Made by a program: the position numbers and the translations under genes. Shown piece by piece: positions 43,684 to 53,219 of a DNA stretch of 64,000 nt. Source of the DNA: an uncultured Lachnospiraceae bacterium (GTDB lineage Bacteria; Bacillota; Clostridia; Lachnospirales; Lachnospiraceae); contig CAOKOL010000003.1 of assembly GCA_948470335.1 (NCBI GenBank), positions 120,238 to 184,237 of the forward strand, given 5' to 3'. The notes below the pieces were generated by a model that saw only the letters and a program-made list of their open reading frames with translations, had not been told where the DNA came from and made no database searches. Numbering within the stretch: the first letter of the stretch is position 1; every line of letters begins with the position of its first letter.

Positions 43684-45744
43684 ATGGCGAAATATCTGGT
43701 TATTGTGGAGTCACCGGCTAAGGTGAAGACAATAAAGAAGTTCCTGGGGGCGAATTATGACGTGGAAGCATCCAACGGTCATGTGCGCGATTTGCCGAAA
43801 AGCCAACTGGGATTTGATATTGAGCAGGATTATGAACCGAAATATATTACGATCAGAGGGAAGGGTGATCTGCTGGCGAATCTGCGGAAGAAAGCGAAAA
43901 AAGCAGATCGGATTTATCTGGCAACCGACCCTGACCGGGAAGGGGAGGCCATCAGTTGGCATCTCTGCTACGCGCTGAAACTGGATGATTCGAAGGTGCA
44001 GCGGATTACTTTTAACGAGATTACGAAAAATGCGGTAAAGGCTTCTTTAAAGACGCCCAGAGAGATTGACATGGATCTGGTGGACGCCCAGCAGGCCAGA
44101 AGGATGCTGGACCGGATGGTGGGCTACAGTATCAGCCCCCTGCTGTGGGCCAAGATTAAGCGGGGGTTAAGTGCCGGGCGGGTGCAGTCTGCCGCTTTGC
44201 GGCTGATTTGTGACAGGGACGATCAGATTAACGCGTTTATTCCTCAGGAATACTGGACGCTGGACGCACATCTGACAGAGGGAAAGTCCAAAAAGGCGCT
44301 GACCGTAAAATATAAAGATACAATCGAAAATGAAGAAGCATTAAAAGAAATATTAAAAAATCTGGAAAATGCGGAATTTCAGATTATTTCTACAAAAAAA
44401 GGGGAGCGGGTGAAAAAAGCGCCGCTGCCTTTTACGACCAGTACGCTGCAGCAGGAGGCATCGAAAACGCTGAATTACTCTACCTCCAAGACCATGCGGC
44501 TGGCTCAGCAGCTCTACGAGGGCGTAGATGTGAAGGGCAGGGGCACCATGGGCGTGATTACTTATCTGCGTACGGATTCTGTCCGCGTGTCTGACGAGGC
44601 CGTGGAGATGGCGAAAGACTATATCACGGAGCAGTACGGGGCTGAGTATGTGGGTGGAACCGCCCAGCCGGCAAAAAAGAACGGAAAGGTTCAGGATGCC
44701 CATGAGGCCATCCGCCCTACCGATATTTCGATTACGCCCGTACTGCTGAAAGATTCCCTGAGCCGGGACCAGTTCCGTCTGTATCAGTTGATCTGGAAAC
44801 GGTTTGTGGCAAGCAGAATGGCGGCGGCAGTATATGAGACGGTAAATGTGAAGCTTGAAGCTGCGGGTTATCCCTTTACCGCGTCTTCTTCCTGGCTGAA
44901 ATTTGACGGTTTTCTGTCAGTTTATACCGATGATGAGGAAAAGGCGGAAAATAATAAGGCTGTGGCGGCCCTGACGACCGACAGTCAGTTAAAGCTGAAG
45001 GAATATGAGAGCAAGCAGCATTTTACACAGCCTCCGGCTCATTACACGGAGGCTTCTCTGGTAAAATCCTTAGAGGAGGACGGCATCGGACGTCCCAGTA
45101 CCTATGCCCCGATTATCACCACGCTGCTGGCCAGAAGGTATATCACGAAAGAGAATAAAAATCTTTATGTGACCGAACTGGGCGAAACGGTAAATGATAT
45201 GATGAAGCGGGCCTTTCCCAGTATTGTAGACACCAGCTTTACGGCCAATATGGAATCGCTTCTGGATATGGTGGAAGATGGGAAGGTAGCATGGAAGACG
45301 GTGGTCAGAAACTTTTATCCGGATCTGGAAGCTGCCGTAAAGACCGGGGAAAAGGAGCTGGAAAAGGTGAAGATCGCCGACGAAGTCTCCGATGTGGTGT
45401 GCGAGCTGTGCGGCCGGAACATGGTATTCAAATATGGTCCTCACGGACGTTTTCTGGCCTGCCCCGGTTTTCCCGATTGTAAGAATACCAAGCCCTATTT
45501 CGAAAAGATCGGCGTAAGCTGCCCGAAATGCGGCGGGGAAGTGCTGGTGAAGAAGACGAAAAAAGGGAGAAGATATTATGGCTGTGAAAACGGCCCGGAC
45601 TGCGATTTTATGTCCTGGCAGAAACCTTCCGGCGAAAAATGTCCGAAATGCGGCGGTTATATGATCGAACGGGGGAGTAAACTGACATGTGCGGACCAAA
45701 CCTGCGGTTATGCTGTAAATAAACCAAAAGAACAGGCAATTTAG
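43684..45744 (+). CDS. topA: DNA topoisomerase I
   Basis: 686 residues, type IA topoisomerase that relaxes negative supercoils. Toprim domain YLVIVESPAKVKTIKKFLG and LATDPDREGEAISWH; active-site tyrosine in GVITYLRTDSVRVS; ALRLICDRD and PSTYAPII follow. Three C-terminal zinc-ribbon units with CxxC pairs (CELCGR, CPKCGGEVLVKK, CPKCGGYMIERG). Normal length. Last gene of comM-dprA-topA. Confidence 0.97.
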   Translation: MAKYLVIVESPAKVKTIKKFLGANYDVEASNGHVRDLPKSQLGFDIEQDYEPKYITIRGKGDLLANLRKKAKKADRIYLATDPDREGEAISWHLCYALKLDDSKVQRITFNEITKNAVKASLKTPREIDMDLVDAQQARRMLDRMVGYSISPLLWAKIKRGLSAGRVQSAALRLICDRDDQINAFIPQEYWTLDAHLTEGKSKKALTVKYKDTIENEEALKEILKNLENAEFQIISTKKGERVKKAPLPFTTSTLQQEASKTLNYSTSKTMRLAQQLYEGVDVKGRGTMGVITYLRTDSVRVSDEAVEMAKDYITEQYGAEYVGGTAQPAKKNGKVQDAHEAIRPTDISITPVLLKDSLSRDQFRLYQLIWKRFVASRMAAAVYETVNVKLEAAGYPFTASSSWLKFDGFLSVYTDDEEKAENNKAVAALTTDSQLKLKEYESKQHFTQPPAHYTEASLVKSLEEDGIGRPSTYAPIITTLLARRYITKENKNLYVTELGETVNDMMKRAFPSIVDTSFTANMESLLDMVEDGKVAWKTVVRNFYPDLEAAVKTGEKELEKVKIADEVSDVVCELCGRNMVFKYGPHGRFLACPGFPDCKNTKPYFEKIGVSCPKCGGEVLVKKTKKGRRYYGCENGPDCDFMSWQKPSGEKCPKCGGYMIERGSKLTCADQTCGYAVNKPKEQAI

Positions 45745-45775
45745 TCAATTTGCCGCCAGATTTGCGCAAAACCGC

Positions 45776-45804
45776 TTGCTTTTCGGAAACTGCTATGATA
45801 GTAT
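45776..45804 (+). promoter_or_regulatory. Sigma-A promoter for codY
   Basis: TTGCTT (45776-45781), 17 bases, TAGTAT (45799-45804), 52 bases before the codY start. The spacer contains TTTTCGGAAAC, loosely like a CodY box, so autoregulation is possible. Confidence 0.6.
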
Positions 45805-45855
45805 TAGAACAGTATTGGCAACTTGCGATTTTCTATTCGAAAGAGGAGGATTGTA

Positions 45856-46623
45856 ATGAGTGTACAATTGCTGGATAAGACAAGAAAAATAAACAAGCTG
45901 CTACACAATAATAACTCATCAAAAGTAGTTTTTAATGACATCTGTGAGGTGCTCAGTGAGATACTGGATTCCAATATACTGGTGATCAGTAAGAAAGGCA
46001 AGGTTTTAGGCGTAGGTCTGTGTAAAGGTGTGGAGGAGATCAGGGAGCTGATTACCGGGCAGGTGGGAGCGCATATTGACGAACTGCTGAACGAAAGACT
46101 GTTAAGCGTTCTCTCAACAAAGGAAAATGTTAATCTGGCGACCCTTGGTTTTATGGAAAATATCGACAAGTACCAGGCGATTATCACGCCGATTGATATT
46201 GCCGGAGAACGTCTTGGCACACTGTTTATTTATAAATGCGGCTCTCAGTATGACATAGACGACATTATTTTAAGTGAATACGGCACTGCGGTGGTAGGAC
46301 TTGAGATGATGCGCTCTGTCAATGAAGAAAGCGCGGAGGAACAGAGGAAAGTTAATATTGTAAGATCCGCCATCAGCACGCTGTCTTTTTCTGAGCTGGA
46401 GGCGATTCAGCATATTTTTGACGAGCTGGAAGGGAATGAGGGAATTCTCGTGGCAAGCAAGATTGCGGACAGGGTGGGGATCACCCGTTCTGTGATTGTA
46501 AACGCACTTCGGAAGTTTGAGAGTGCCGGCGTGATTGAGTCCCGTTCTTCCGGGATGAAAGGTACTTATATCAAAGTGATCAATGACGTGGTGTTCGGAG
46601 AATTGCGGAAGCTGCGGAAATAG
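45856..46623 (+). CDS. codY: GTP- and branched-chain amino acid-sensing repressor CodY
   Basis: 255 residues. N-terminal GAF-type ligand domain (LLDKTRKINKLLHNN, then YQAIITPIDIAGERLGTLF) and C-terminal winged helix with VASKIADRVGITRSVIVNAL, the highly conserved CodY recognition helix. It controls the stationary-phase switch in nutrient use. The start is ATG 45856 after AGGAGGA; an earlier in-frame ATG at 45823 has no ribosome binding site. It stands alone after topA, where other Firmicutes may have codY with xerC/hslVU. Confidence 0.96.
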   Translation: MSVQLLDKTRKINKLLHNNNSSKVVFNDICEVLSEILDSNILVISKKGKVLGVGLCKGVEEIRELITGQVGAHIDELLNERLLSVLSTKENVNLATLGFMENIDKYQAIITPIDIAGERLGTLFIYKCGSQYDIDDIILSEYGTAVVGLEMMRSVNEESAEEQRKVNIVRSAISTLSFSELEAIQHIFDELEGNEGILVASKIADRVGITRSVIVNALRKFESAGVIESRSSGMKGTYIKVINDVVFGELRKLRK

Positions 46624-46652
46624 TTGCCAATAAGTGAATCTTTTTAAAAGTA

Positions 46653-46678
46653 AAGCGGCGTTTCGGCCGCTTGCTTTG
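46653..46678 (+). terminator. Probable terminator after codY
   Basis: Stem AAGCGG / CCGCTT with an eight-base loop, then GCTTTG; the T-run is short. Confidence 0.5.
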
Positions 46679-46758
46679 TATTATGAGAAAGTTTAGCTGA
46701 ATTTTTGCATCATTTGCGTAAATAATAGTTTAAAAAGAAAGTCGAGGATTAATTTAAC

Positions 46759-47847
46759 ATGAAGAAAGCGTTTATTACAGGCGTTACCGGTCAGGACGGT
46801 TCTTATCTGGCGGAGTTTCTGCTGGAAAAAGGATATGACGTACACGGAATGATCCGTCGGTCTTCCGTGGATTATCGGGAGCGGATCGCCCACCTGGAGG
46901 GCAGGGAAAACTTCCATCTTCATTACGGCGATCTGGGGGATTCCATGAGTCTGGTGGCGATTATCGGAAAGGTGCGGCCTGACGAGATTTATAATCTGGC
47001 AGCCCAGAGCCATGTGCAGGTATCCTTTGACGTGCCGGAATATACGGCGGATGTGGTGGCTACCGGCGTGCTGCGGATTCTGGAGGCGGTGCGGGTGTGC
47101 GGCCTGACGGAAACCTGCCGGATCTACCAGGCATCCACCTCCGAGCTGTACGGTAAAGTGGAGGAGGTGCCTCAGAACGAGAATACTCCTTTTCATCCTT
47201 ACAGCCCCTATGCGGTGGCCAAGCAGTACGGTTACTGGATCGTAAAGGAATACAGAGAAGCCTACAACATGTTCTGCTGTTCCGGTATTCTTTTTAACCA
47301 TGAGTCCGAGCGCCGCGGAGAAACCTTTGTCACCAGAAAGATTACGCTGGCGGCGGCCAGAATTAAACAGGGAAAGCAGGACAAGCTGTATCTGGGAAAT
47401 CTGTCCAGCCTTCGGGATTGGGGCTATGCCAGGGACTATGTGGAATGTATGTGGCTGATTCTTCAGAATGATAAGCCGGAGGACTTTGTTATCGCCACCG
47501 GAGAGCAGCATTCCGTCCGGGAGTTCTGTCAGCTCGCTTTCCGTTATGCCGGTATCGAGCTGGAATTTACCGGCGAAGGAATGGAGGAGAAAGGGATCGA
47601 TCGGGCTACCGGCAGGGTGCTGGTGGAGGTTTCTCCTGATTTCTACCGGCCGACCGACGTGGTGAATCTGTGGGGCGATCCTACAAAGGCGAAGACGGTG
47701 CTGGGCTGGAATCCCACCAAGACCAGTTTCGAACAGTTGGTAAAGATTATGGTGGAGCATGATATGGAGAAAGCGGCCGTCGAGCGGGCCGAAGAGCATA
47801 TCAAGTGTAATCTGGAAGAATATCTGGAGAAAGGCGTTGTGAAATAA
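46759..47847 (+). CDS. gmd: GDP-mannose 4,6-dehydratase
   Basis: 362 residues, extended SDR fold. NAD(P) motif [17 protein letters not shown], then [11 protein letters not shown], catalytic YxxxK in [11 protein letters not shown], and [16 protein letters not shown], all typical of GMD. It converts GDP-mannose to GDP-4-keto-6-deoxymannose, the substrate of the next gene. The stop overlaps the fcl start. Confidence 0.97.
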   Translation: MKKAFITGVTGQDGSYLAEFLLEKGYDVHGMIRRSSVDYRERIAHLEGRENFHLHYGDLGDSMSLVAIIGKVRPDEIYNLAAQSHVQVSFDVPEYTADVVATGVLRILEAVRVCGLTETCRIYQASTSELYGKVEEVPQNENTPFHPYSPYAVAKQYGYWIVKEYREAYNMFCCSGILFNHESERRGETFVTRKITLAAARIKQGKQDKLYLGNLSSLRDWGYARDYVECMWLILQNDKPEDFVIATGEQHSVREFCQLAFRYAGIELEFTGEGMEEKGIDRATGRVLVEVSPDFYRPTDVVNLWGDPTKAKTVLGWNPTKTSFEQLVKIMVEHDMEKAAVERAEEHIKCNLEEYLEKGVVK

Positions 47848-48791
47848 TGATGGAAAAAAACGCGAAAATATATGTGGCCGGCCACCGCGGCATGGTGGGT
47901 TCCGCCATTGTGAGAGAACTGGAGCGGCAGGGGTATACAAATATCATTACCCGTACCCATTCCCAGTTGGATCTGTGCCGGCAGGAGGCCGTAGAAAAGT
48001 TTTTCAAGGAAGAAAAGCCGGACTATGTATTTCTGGCCGCCGCCAAAGTGGGCGGTATCGTGGCCAATCAGGATGCGCTGGCAGATTTTATGTATGACAA
48101 TATGATTCTGGAGATGAATGTGATTCATGCGGCCTGGAAAAACGGGTGCAAAAAGCTGGAATTCTTAGGTTCTTCCTGTATTTACCCCAGAATGGCGCCC
48201 CAGCCCATGAAGGAAAGCTGTCTTTTGACCGGCGAGCTGGAGAAGACCAATGAGGCTTATGCCCTGGCAAAAATATCCGGACTGAAATACTGTGAGTTTT
48301 TAAACCGCCAGTACGGCACCGATTATATTTCCGTAATGCCCACCAATCTGTACGGGCCCAACGATAATTATCATCCGACTCACAGTCATGTGCTTCCGGC
48401 GCTGATCCGCCGCTTCCATGAGGCGAAGGAGCAGAACCTGCCCGCCGTGACCTGCTGGGGAGACGGCAGCCCTCTGCGGGAGTTTCTCTATGTGGACGAT
48501 CTGGCAAATCTGTGTGTGTTCCTGATGAACAATTACAGCGGAAATGAGACGGTAAACGCAGGAACCGGGAAGGAGCTGACGATCAAAGAGCTGACGGAGC
48601 TGGTGGCAAAGGTGATCGGCTACACCGGTGAGATTCTCTGGGATACGGAAAAACCCAACGGTACGCCCAGAAAGCTGCTGGATGTGTCAAAGAGCGCCGC
48701 GCTGGGATGGCATTATCAGACGGAGCTGGAAGACGGCATCCGTCTGGCCTATCAGGATTTTCTGAGCAATCCGATGCGGGCGGAGCGGTAA
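47847..48791 (+). CDS. fcl: GDP-L-fucose synthase (epimerase/reductase)
   Basis: 314 residues, SDR fold. GxxGxxG reads VAGHRGMVGSAIVREL, then AAAKVGGIVANQ, GSSCIYPRMAPQP, and the catalytic Tyr/Lys in EAYALAKISGLKYC. It finishes GDP-L-fucose synthesis with NADPH. ATG 47847 overlaps the gmd stop by one base; a second ATG follows at 47850. Confidence 0.96.
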   Translation: MMEKNAKIYVAGHRGMVGSAIVRELERQGYTNIITRTHSQLDLCRQEAVEKFFKEEKPDYVFLAAAKVGGIVANQDALADFMYDNMILEMNVIHAAWKNGCKKLEFLGSSCIYPRMAPQPMKESCLLTGELEKTNEAYALAKISGLKYCEFLNRQYGTDYISVMPTNLYGPNDNYHPTHSHVLPALIRRFHEAKEQNLPAVTCWGDGSPLREFLYVDDLANLCVFLMNNYSGNETVNAGTGKELTIKELTELVAKVIGYTGEILWDTEKPNGTPRKLLDVSKSAALGWHYQTELEDGIRLAYQDFLSNPMRAER

Positions 48792-48872
48792 AGGACGGGA
48801 AGATTTTTTTGCGGGCAGTGAACGCCGCGCCGGCATGTTAATCTGGCGTGGCGTCCGCCGCAGGAGATATAG

Positions 48873-48918
48873 AGGTAGTGTCAAGTGGTCTATGAAAACA
48901 GCAGCGGAACTAAATTAG
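48873..48918 (+). repeat. Dispersed repeat, copy D (partial, tail and linker)
   Basis: GGTAGTGTCAAGTGGTCTAT then GAAAACAGCAGCGGAACTAA and ATTAG. The linker GTCAAGTGGTCTATGAAAAC is identical to the stretch between the two tandem copies before dcuC. It lies just upstream of manC but lacks the final GGAGG. Confidence 0.7.
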
Positions 48919-48935
48919 ATGACGAGGTTTGAATT

Positions 48936-50249
48936 ATGAATATTATATTGCTGTCCGGCGGATCGGGAAAAAGGCTCTGGCCCCTTTCCAATGAGATCCG
49001 ATCCAAGCAGTTTATCAAGATTTTTAAGACGGAGGACGGCTACGAGTCTATGGCGCAGAGAGTATTCCGGCAGATCCGCAAGGTGGACCGGGATGCAAAA
49101 GTCACTGTGGCCACCTCTAAAACCCAGGTTTCCGCCCTCCATAATCAGTTGGGGGAGGACGTGGGTATCTCCGTGGAACCCTGCAGGCGGGATACTTTTC
49201 CGGCTATTGCGCTGGCGTCGGCCTATCTTCATGATATGCAGGGTGTTTCCTGCGAGGAAGCGGTGGTGGTCTGTCCGGTGGACCCTTATGTGGAGGACGA
49301 CTACTTTGCTGCTTTGAACCGGCTTGGCGAGCTGGCCCGGTCCGGGGAGGCCAATCTGGTGCTGATGGGCATTCAGCCTACCTATCCCAGTGAAAAATAT
49401 GGGTATATTATCCCGACGGATCAGGGAGAGGTAAGCAGAGTGGACACCTTTAAGGAAAAGCCGGACGAGAAAACGGCCCGGGATTACATCTCCAGGGGTG
49501 CTCTCTGGAACGGCGGGGTGTTTGCTTATAAGCTTGGATATCTGCTGAACAAAGCCCATGAGCTGATCGATTTTACGGATTATGAGGATCTGTATGCAAA
49601 GTATGATACATTGGAGAAAATCAGCTTTGATTATGCTGTTGTGGAGCAGGAATCCAGTATTCAGGTGATGCGTTTCGCCGGAGAGTGGAAGGATCTGGGT
49701 ACCTGGAATACGCTGACGGAGGCTATGGAGGATTCCGTGATCGGGGAAGCCGTGATGAACGATAGCTGCAAAAATGTCCATGTGATTAATGAACTGGATG
49801 TTCCCGTTCTGTGTATGGGCCTGAAAGATGTGGTGGTGTCCGCCAGCTCCGAAGGAATTCTGGTTTCCGACAAGGAGCAGTCCAGCTATATTAAACCCTA
49901 TGTGGATCAGATTCATCAGCAGGTGATGTTTGCGGACAAATCCTGGGGCAGTTTCCAGGTGGTGGATATTGAAGAAGAGAGCATGACGGTAAAGGTTACG
50001 CTGAATCCGGGTCATTCCATGAATTATCACAGTCATGAGAGGCGGGATGAGGTGTGGACCGTTATATCCGGCAAGGGACGTACCATTGTGGACGGTATGG
50101 AGCAGCCAGTCAAGGCCGGGGACGTGGTGACGATGCAGGCAGGCTGCCGTCATACGATCATTGCGGATACGGAATTGAAAGTGATTGAGGTTCAACTGGG
50201 CAGGGAGATCAGTGTACATGACAAACATAAATATGAGCCGGAAGGGTGA
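48936..50249 (+). CDS. manC: Mannose-1-phosphate guanylyltransferase
   Basis: 437 residues. N-terminal nucleotidyltransferase domain with LLSGGSGKRLWPLSNE (GTP-binding loop), SVEPCRRDTFPAIALA and WNGGVFAYKLG; C-terminal cupin with NYHSHERRDEVWTVISGKG, as in type II GMP/PMI proteins. It makes GDP-mannose for gmd. A separate isomerase gene follows, so the cupin may be regulatory. Ribosome binding site GACGAGG. Confidence 0.94.
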   Translation: MNIILLSGGSGKRLWPLSNEIRSKQFIKIFKTEDGYESMAQRVFRQIRKVDRDAKVTVATSKTQVSALHNQLGEDVGISVEPCRRDTFPAIALASAYLHDMQGVSCEEAVVVCPVDPYVEDDYFAALNRLGELARSGEANLVLMGIQPTYPSEKYGYIIPTDQGEVSRVDTFKEKPDEKTARDYISRGALWNGGVFAYKLGYLLNKAHELIDFTDYEDLYAKYDTLEKISFDYAVVEQESSIQVMRFAGEWKDLGTWNTLTEAMEDSVIGEAVMNDSCKNVHVINELDVPVLCMGLKDVVVSASSEGILVSDKEQSSYIKPYVDQIHQQVMFADKSWGSFQVVDIEEESMTVKVTLNPGHSMNYHSHERRDEVWTVISGKGRTIVDGMEQPVKAGDVVTMQAGCRHTIIADTELKVIEVQLGREISVHDKHKYEPEG

Positions 50250-50262
50250 GGACGACTGTCCG

Positions 50263-51249
50263 ATGCCCTTTTTATTGAAGCCCCAGGGAAAGGACTATCT
50301 CTGGGGCGGAACTCGTCTAAACGACGATTTTGCCAAGGGAATCGACCTATCTCCTCTGGCGGAAACCTGGGAGTGTTCCACCCACCCTGACGGCCCCAGT
50401 GCCGTGGCCAGCGGTCCTTATGCCGGACGGATGCTGTCAGACGTGCTGAAAGAGCATCCCGCGTATTTGGGAACCCATCCGAAGACTGAAAACGGGGAGC
50501 TTCCGATACTGATTAAGCTGATCGACGCCTGTCAGGATCTGTCGGTTCAGGTTCATCCTGACGATGCCTACGCGGCTGAGCATGAGAATGGCTCTCTGGG
50601 CAAGACGGAGATGTGGTATGTGCTGGATGCGCACAAAGACACCCGGCTGATCTATGGGTTTTATCATGACATGGATCGGGAAATGCTGAAAAAAAGCCTT
50701 CTGAACGGAACGGTGGAAAAATATCTCCGGAAAGCGGCAGTCAGAAAAGATGACGTGTTTTTTGTGGAGCCGGGTACGGTCCACGGTATCGGCGCCGGCT
50801 GCCTGATTGCGGAGATTCAGGAGAGCTCCAATATTACCTATCGGCTTTATGATTACAATCGTGTGGACAAGAACGGACAGCCCCGTCAGCTCCATATCAA
50901 GCAGGCCCTTGCGGTGGCCGATCTGCGGGGGAGGGCCGAGCCCCGTCAGCCGATGCGTATGCTGCGGTACCGTCCCGGATATGCGTCGGAGCTTTTGTGC
51001 CGCTGTAAATATTTCCAGGTAGAGCGGCTGCTGATTAATACGGAGCGGTGCCGGAACATGGTGAATTTTCAGACGGAAGCCAATTCATTTCAGGTATTTC
51101 TCTGTATCGGCGGCTGCGGCGTGATGTTCGGAGAAGAAAAGCGGAGGGAGCTTTTGAATTTTTTCAGAGGAGACTGTATTTTTATTCCTGCTTCCTGCGC
51201 GCCCTTAAAGATACATGGCAGAGCGCAGTTTTTGAAGGTAAGCTGCTGA
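50263..51249 (+). CDS. manA: Type I mannose-6-phosphate isomerase
   Basis: 328 residues. Zinc motifs LSVQVHPDDAYA, LGKTEMWYVLD and VEPGTVHGIGAGCLIAEIQ with SSNITYRLYDY identify short Firmicutes ManA. It interconverts fructose-6-P and mannose-6-P, feeding GDP-mannose. The start chosen is ATG 50263, with GGGTGAGGA about ten bases upstream; ATGs at 50218 and 50233 inside manC are alternatives without a ribosome binding site. No phosphomannomutase gene is nearby. Confidence 0.92.
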   Translation: MPFLLKPQGKDYLWGGTRLNDDFAKGIDLSPLAETWECSTHPDGPSAVASGPYAGRMLSDVLKEHPAYLGTHPKTENGELPILIKLIDACQDLSVQVHPDDAYAAEHENGSLGKTEMWYVLDAHKDTRLIYGFYHDMDREMLKKSLLNGTVEKYLRKAAVRKDDVFFVEPGTVHGIGAGCLIAEIQESSNITYRLYDYNRVDKNGQPRQLHIKQALAVADLRGRAEPRQPMRMLRYRPGYASELLCRCKYFQVERLLINTERCRNMVNFQTEANSFQVFLCIGGCGVMFGEEKRRELLNFFRGDCIFIPASCAPLKIHGRAQFLKVSC

Positions 51250-51396
51250 CCCGGCGGAAGGGTTTTCGGCCGGGACACTAAGGCGAAATTTATTGTGAAA
51301 GTAAGCCAGGTGGATATAGATGGGACATGCTGAGTGCTCTGCGGGCATGTATAAGCGCATCTATGGATATTCGGCGTACTGCTTTCATATCTGGTG

Positions 51397-51416
51397 ATGT
51401 CTGCATCGGCAGACAT
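51397..51416. promoter_or_regulatory. Perfect inverted repeat upstream of the XRE regulator
   Basis: ATGTCTGC-ATCG-GCAGACAT, eight-base arms, 29 bases before the regulator start. A second dyad, ACATGC...GCATGT, lies at about 51328-51354. Likely operator for the adjacent HTH protein or an RNA hairpin in its leader. Confidence 0.5.
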
Positions 51417-51444
51417 GTCCGTTTAGGATGACGGCGGAGTGCGA

Positions 51445-51912
51445 ATGAGAAGACAATTAAGTGAAAGTGAGATTGCCGGTCTTCCGGAGGATACTGTGGC
51501 ACAGAGGATTAAAAAGCTGCGCATGTCTGCGAATAAGAGTCAGGAACAATTCAGCGAGAAGCTGGGTTTTTCCGTCAATTATTACGGGCAGGTAGAGCGG
51601 GGCGCAAAAGCTTTGTCGAAAAAAATGGCCGATGCGCTGTGCGAACATTTCGGCACCAGCTACCGCTATCTGTATCAGGGAATCCGGTCGGAACAGATCG
51701 GTGAGACATCTGCTTATGACACCAGCAAAAAACATATAATCAATGTTTTAAACACTTGTACGATAGCGGAATGTGAGCTGATTTATCCGCTTCTGCAAGT
51801 GCTGATTCAGGAACGCCGACAAAGAGAGATGGCTTTGTATGCGTCCCGGATGGAAACGAAAAAACGTCCCGGTCGTCCTAAGAAAAGTCAGTCGGGGGCG
51901 GAAAAGCATTAG
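51445..51912 (+). CDS. XRE-family transcriptional regulator with AT-hook-like tail
   Basis: 155 residues. The HTH_3 domain (about residues 20-75) includes RIKKLRMSANKSQEQFSEKL and YYGQVERGAKALSKKMADAL. The C-terminus has a basic KKRPGRPKKSQ motif resembling an AT-hook. ATG 51445 is chosen; a GTG two codons earlier is possible. It is monocistronic, between manA and a bidirectional terminator. Target genes unknown; the dyads in its upstream region suggest autoregulation. Confidence 0.88.
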   Translation: MRRQLSESEIAGLPEDTVAQRIKKLRMSANKSQEQFSEKLGFSVNYYGQVERGAKALSKKMADALCEHFGTSYRYLYQGIRSEQIGETSAYDTSKKHIINVLNTCTIAECELIYPLLQVLIQERRQREMALYASRMETKKRPGRPKKSQSGAEKH

Positions 51913-51933
51913 AAGCCGGCAGATTTTGTCAGG

Positions 51934-51975
51934 AAAACCACCTTTGGTGTTCGGATGAAGACCAAGGGTGGTTTT
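51934..51975. terminator. Bidirectional rho-independent terminator
   Basis: AAAACCACCTTTGGT / ACCAAGGGTGGTTTT, fifteen pairs with one G-U, flanked by A-run and T-run, so it can end both the XRE gene (+) and the URO-D/dcuC unit (-). Confidence 0.9.
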
Positions 51976-52031
51976 GTTGCTGTGAAATGGTGCGGACGGG
52001 TTAAAAGAGTTTTGTTTTTATGGGCTGCGTT

Positions 52032-53024
52032 TCAAACCGGCGCGTCCGGTCTTACACAGGAATAAAAATTCCCGCTGTAACGCTTCACCTCGTCGGCGAT
52101 CAGTTGGTTTCTCCCCGGGGTCTTCATGCCGAACAGCGTCATGTAACTGCCGCCGGGCGCCATCTCATCCAGGGTTTTGCGCACGGACCGTCTGATATCG
52201 TCTTCCGTGGCCTGAGGGGAATCCATAAACTGGGTGTCAAAACAGCCGATAAAGCAAAGCTTATGGCCGATTTCTTTTTTCAGTTCTGCCGGATGGTTGG
52301 AGATATGCACCAGGTTGGTGGCGGCGCAGCCCATATCGGCGATTTCCTCCATGATCGGCGCGAAATATCCGCAGCAGTGATGCTCATAGATGATTCCATG
52401 GGAAGTTATCATGTCAATGATCCGCTGCAGATGGGGCTTTAACAGCCTGCGCCATACGTCCGGTGACATAAACATCCCTTTGCCGTGTCCGTAATCATCG
52501 TGCATACAGATGATATCGGGATGGTAATAGTTCACGATATATTCATACATCCGAATCTTATGGTCTGCCACAGCTCCGAAAAAGTCGTAACAGGCTTCCG
52601 GTTCTTCCATCAGAGCGCACAGAGCTTCCTGAAATTCCATTACGCTGAACATCCGCTCCCAGGGGCCGAATACATCATTGATGCGGGTCAGCCGGTGTTC
52701 CCGATCCCAGTCAGCCGTGTCTTTGGCGGAATGTCCTTCCCAGTCCAGCCGGGACAGATCAGGGAATTTCATATAATCGCGCCATCGGGTGATATCCGGT
52801 ACCAGATGTTTGCCGGGGGTGGGATTAGAAGCGCCGATGGAAGGCTCGAAGGTCCAGCTCTGTCCGAACCAGTCCAGGGCTTCCCCCGGCACATTGGTAT
52901 ATTCACAGACGAAGTCCATGCCAAGAGGCGTGTAAGTCTGGAGATCGGTGATCATCGGCAGATATTCAGGCTCCTGGTGCCGAAGGGACAGGAGGGCGTT
53001 TTCTTTAAAGGATAAAGTGGCCAT
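52032..53024 (-). CDS. URO-D family protein (cobamide methyltransferase-like)
   Basis: 330 residues, URO-D/MtaA superfamily. A possible zinc motif HxC occurs in YEHHCCGYFAPIMEEIA, with a further Cys in IGCFDTQFM; methylcobamide:CoM methyltransferases use HxC plus a distal Cys. Also DIICMHDDYGHGKGMFMSP. With the next URO-D gene and a DcuC-type carrier it forms a minus-strand unit. Substrate unknown. AGGAG (minus) precedes ATG 53024; an overlapping ATG four bases upstream is out of frame. Confidence 0.82.
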   Translation of the reverse strand: MATLSFKENALLSLRHQEPEYLPMITDLQTYTPLGMDFVCEYTNVPGEALDWFGQSWTFEPSIGASNPTPGKHLVPDITRWRDYMKFPDLSRLDWEGHSAKDTADWDREHRLTRINDVFGPWERMFSVMEFQEALCALMEEPEACYDFFGAVADHKIRMYEYIVNYYHPDIICMHDDYGHGKGMFMSPDVWRRLLKPHLQRIIDMITSHGIIYEHHCCGYFAPIMEEIADMGCAATNLVHISNHPAELKKEIGHKLCFIGCFDTQFMDSPQATEDDIRRSVRKTLDEMAPGGSYMTLFGMKTPGRNQLIADEVKRYSGNFYSCVRPDAPV

Positions 53025-53219
53025 TCATGTTCTCCTTTTTATAGGCCATGCACGCCTGGAATCTCCCGGCACCTGTTTTTGCAGCTGATTTTTTGCCTGC
53101 GTCTGACAAAAAGTCATTTCGCATAATCAGGCACTGCGAGACTCCGAGGGCACATATGTCACGCACGGTCAACGCATCTTGTAAATGGTCAGCGGGTTCC
53201 GCGCGGCTGCAGCGGCCGG

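Noticed and set aside
48915..50228. 437-codon minus-strand open frame
   Set aside because: Antisense to manC over its whole length, no ribosome binding site, no recognisable domain.
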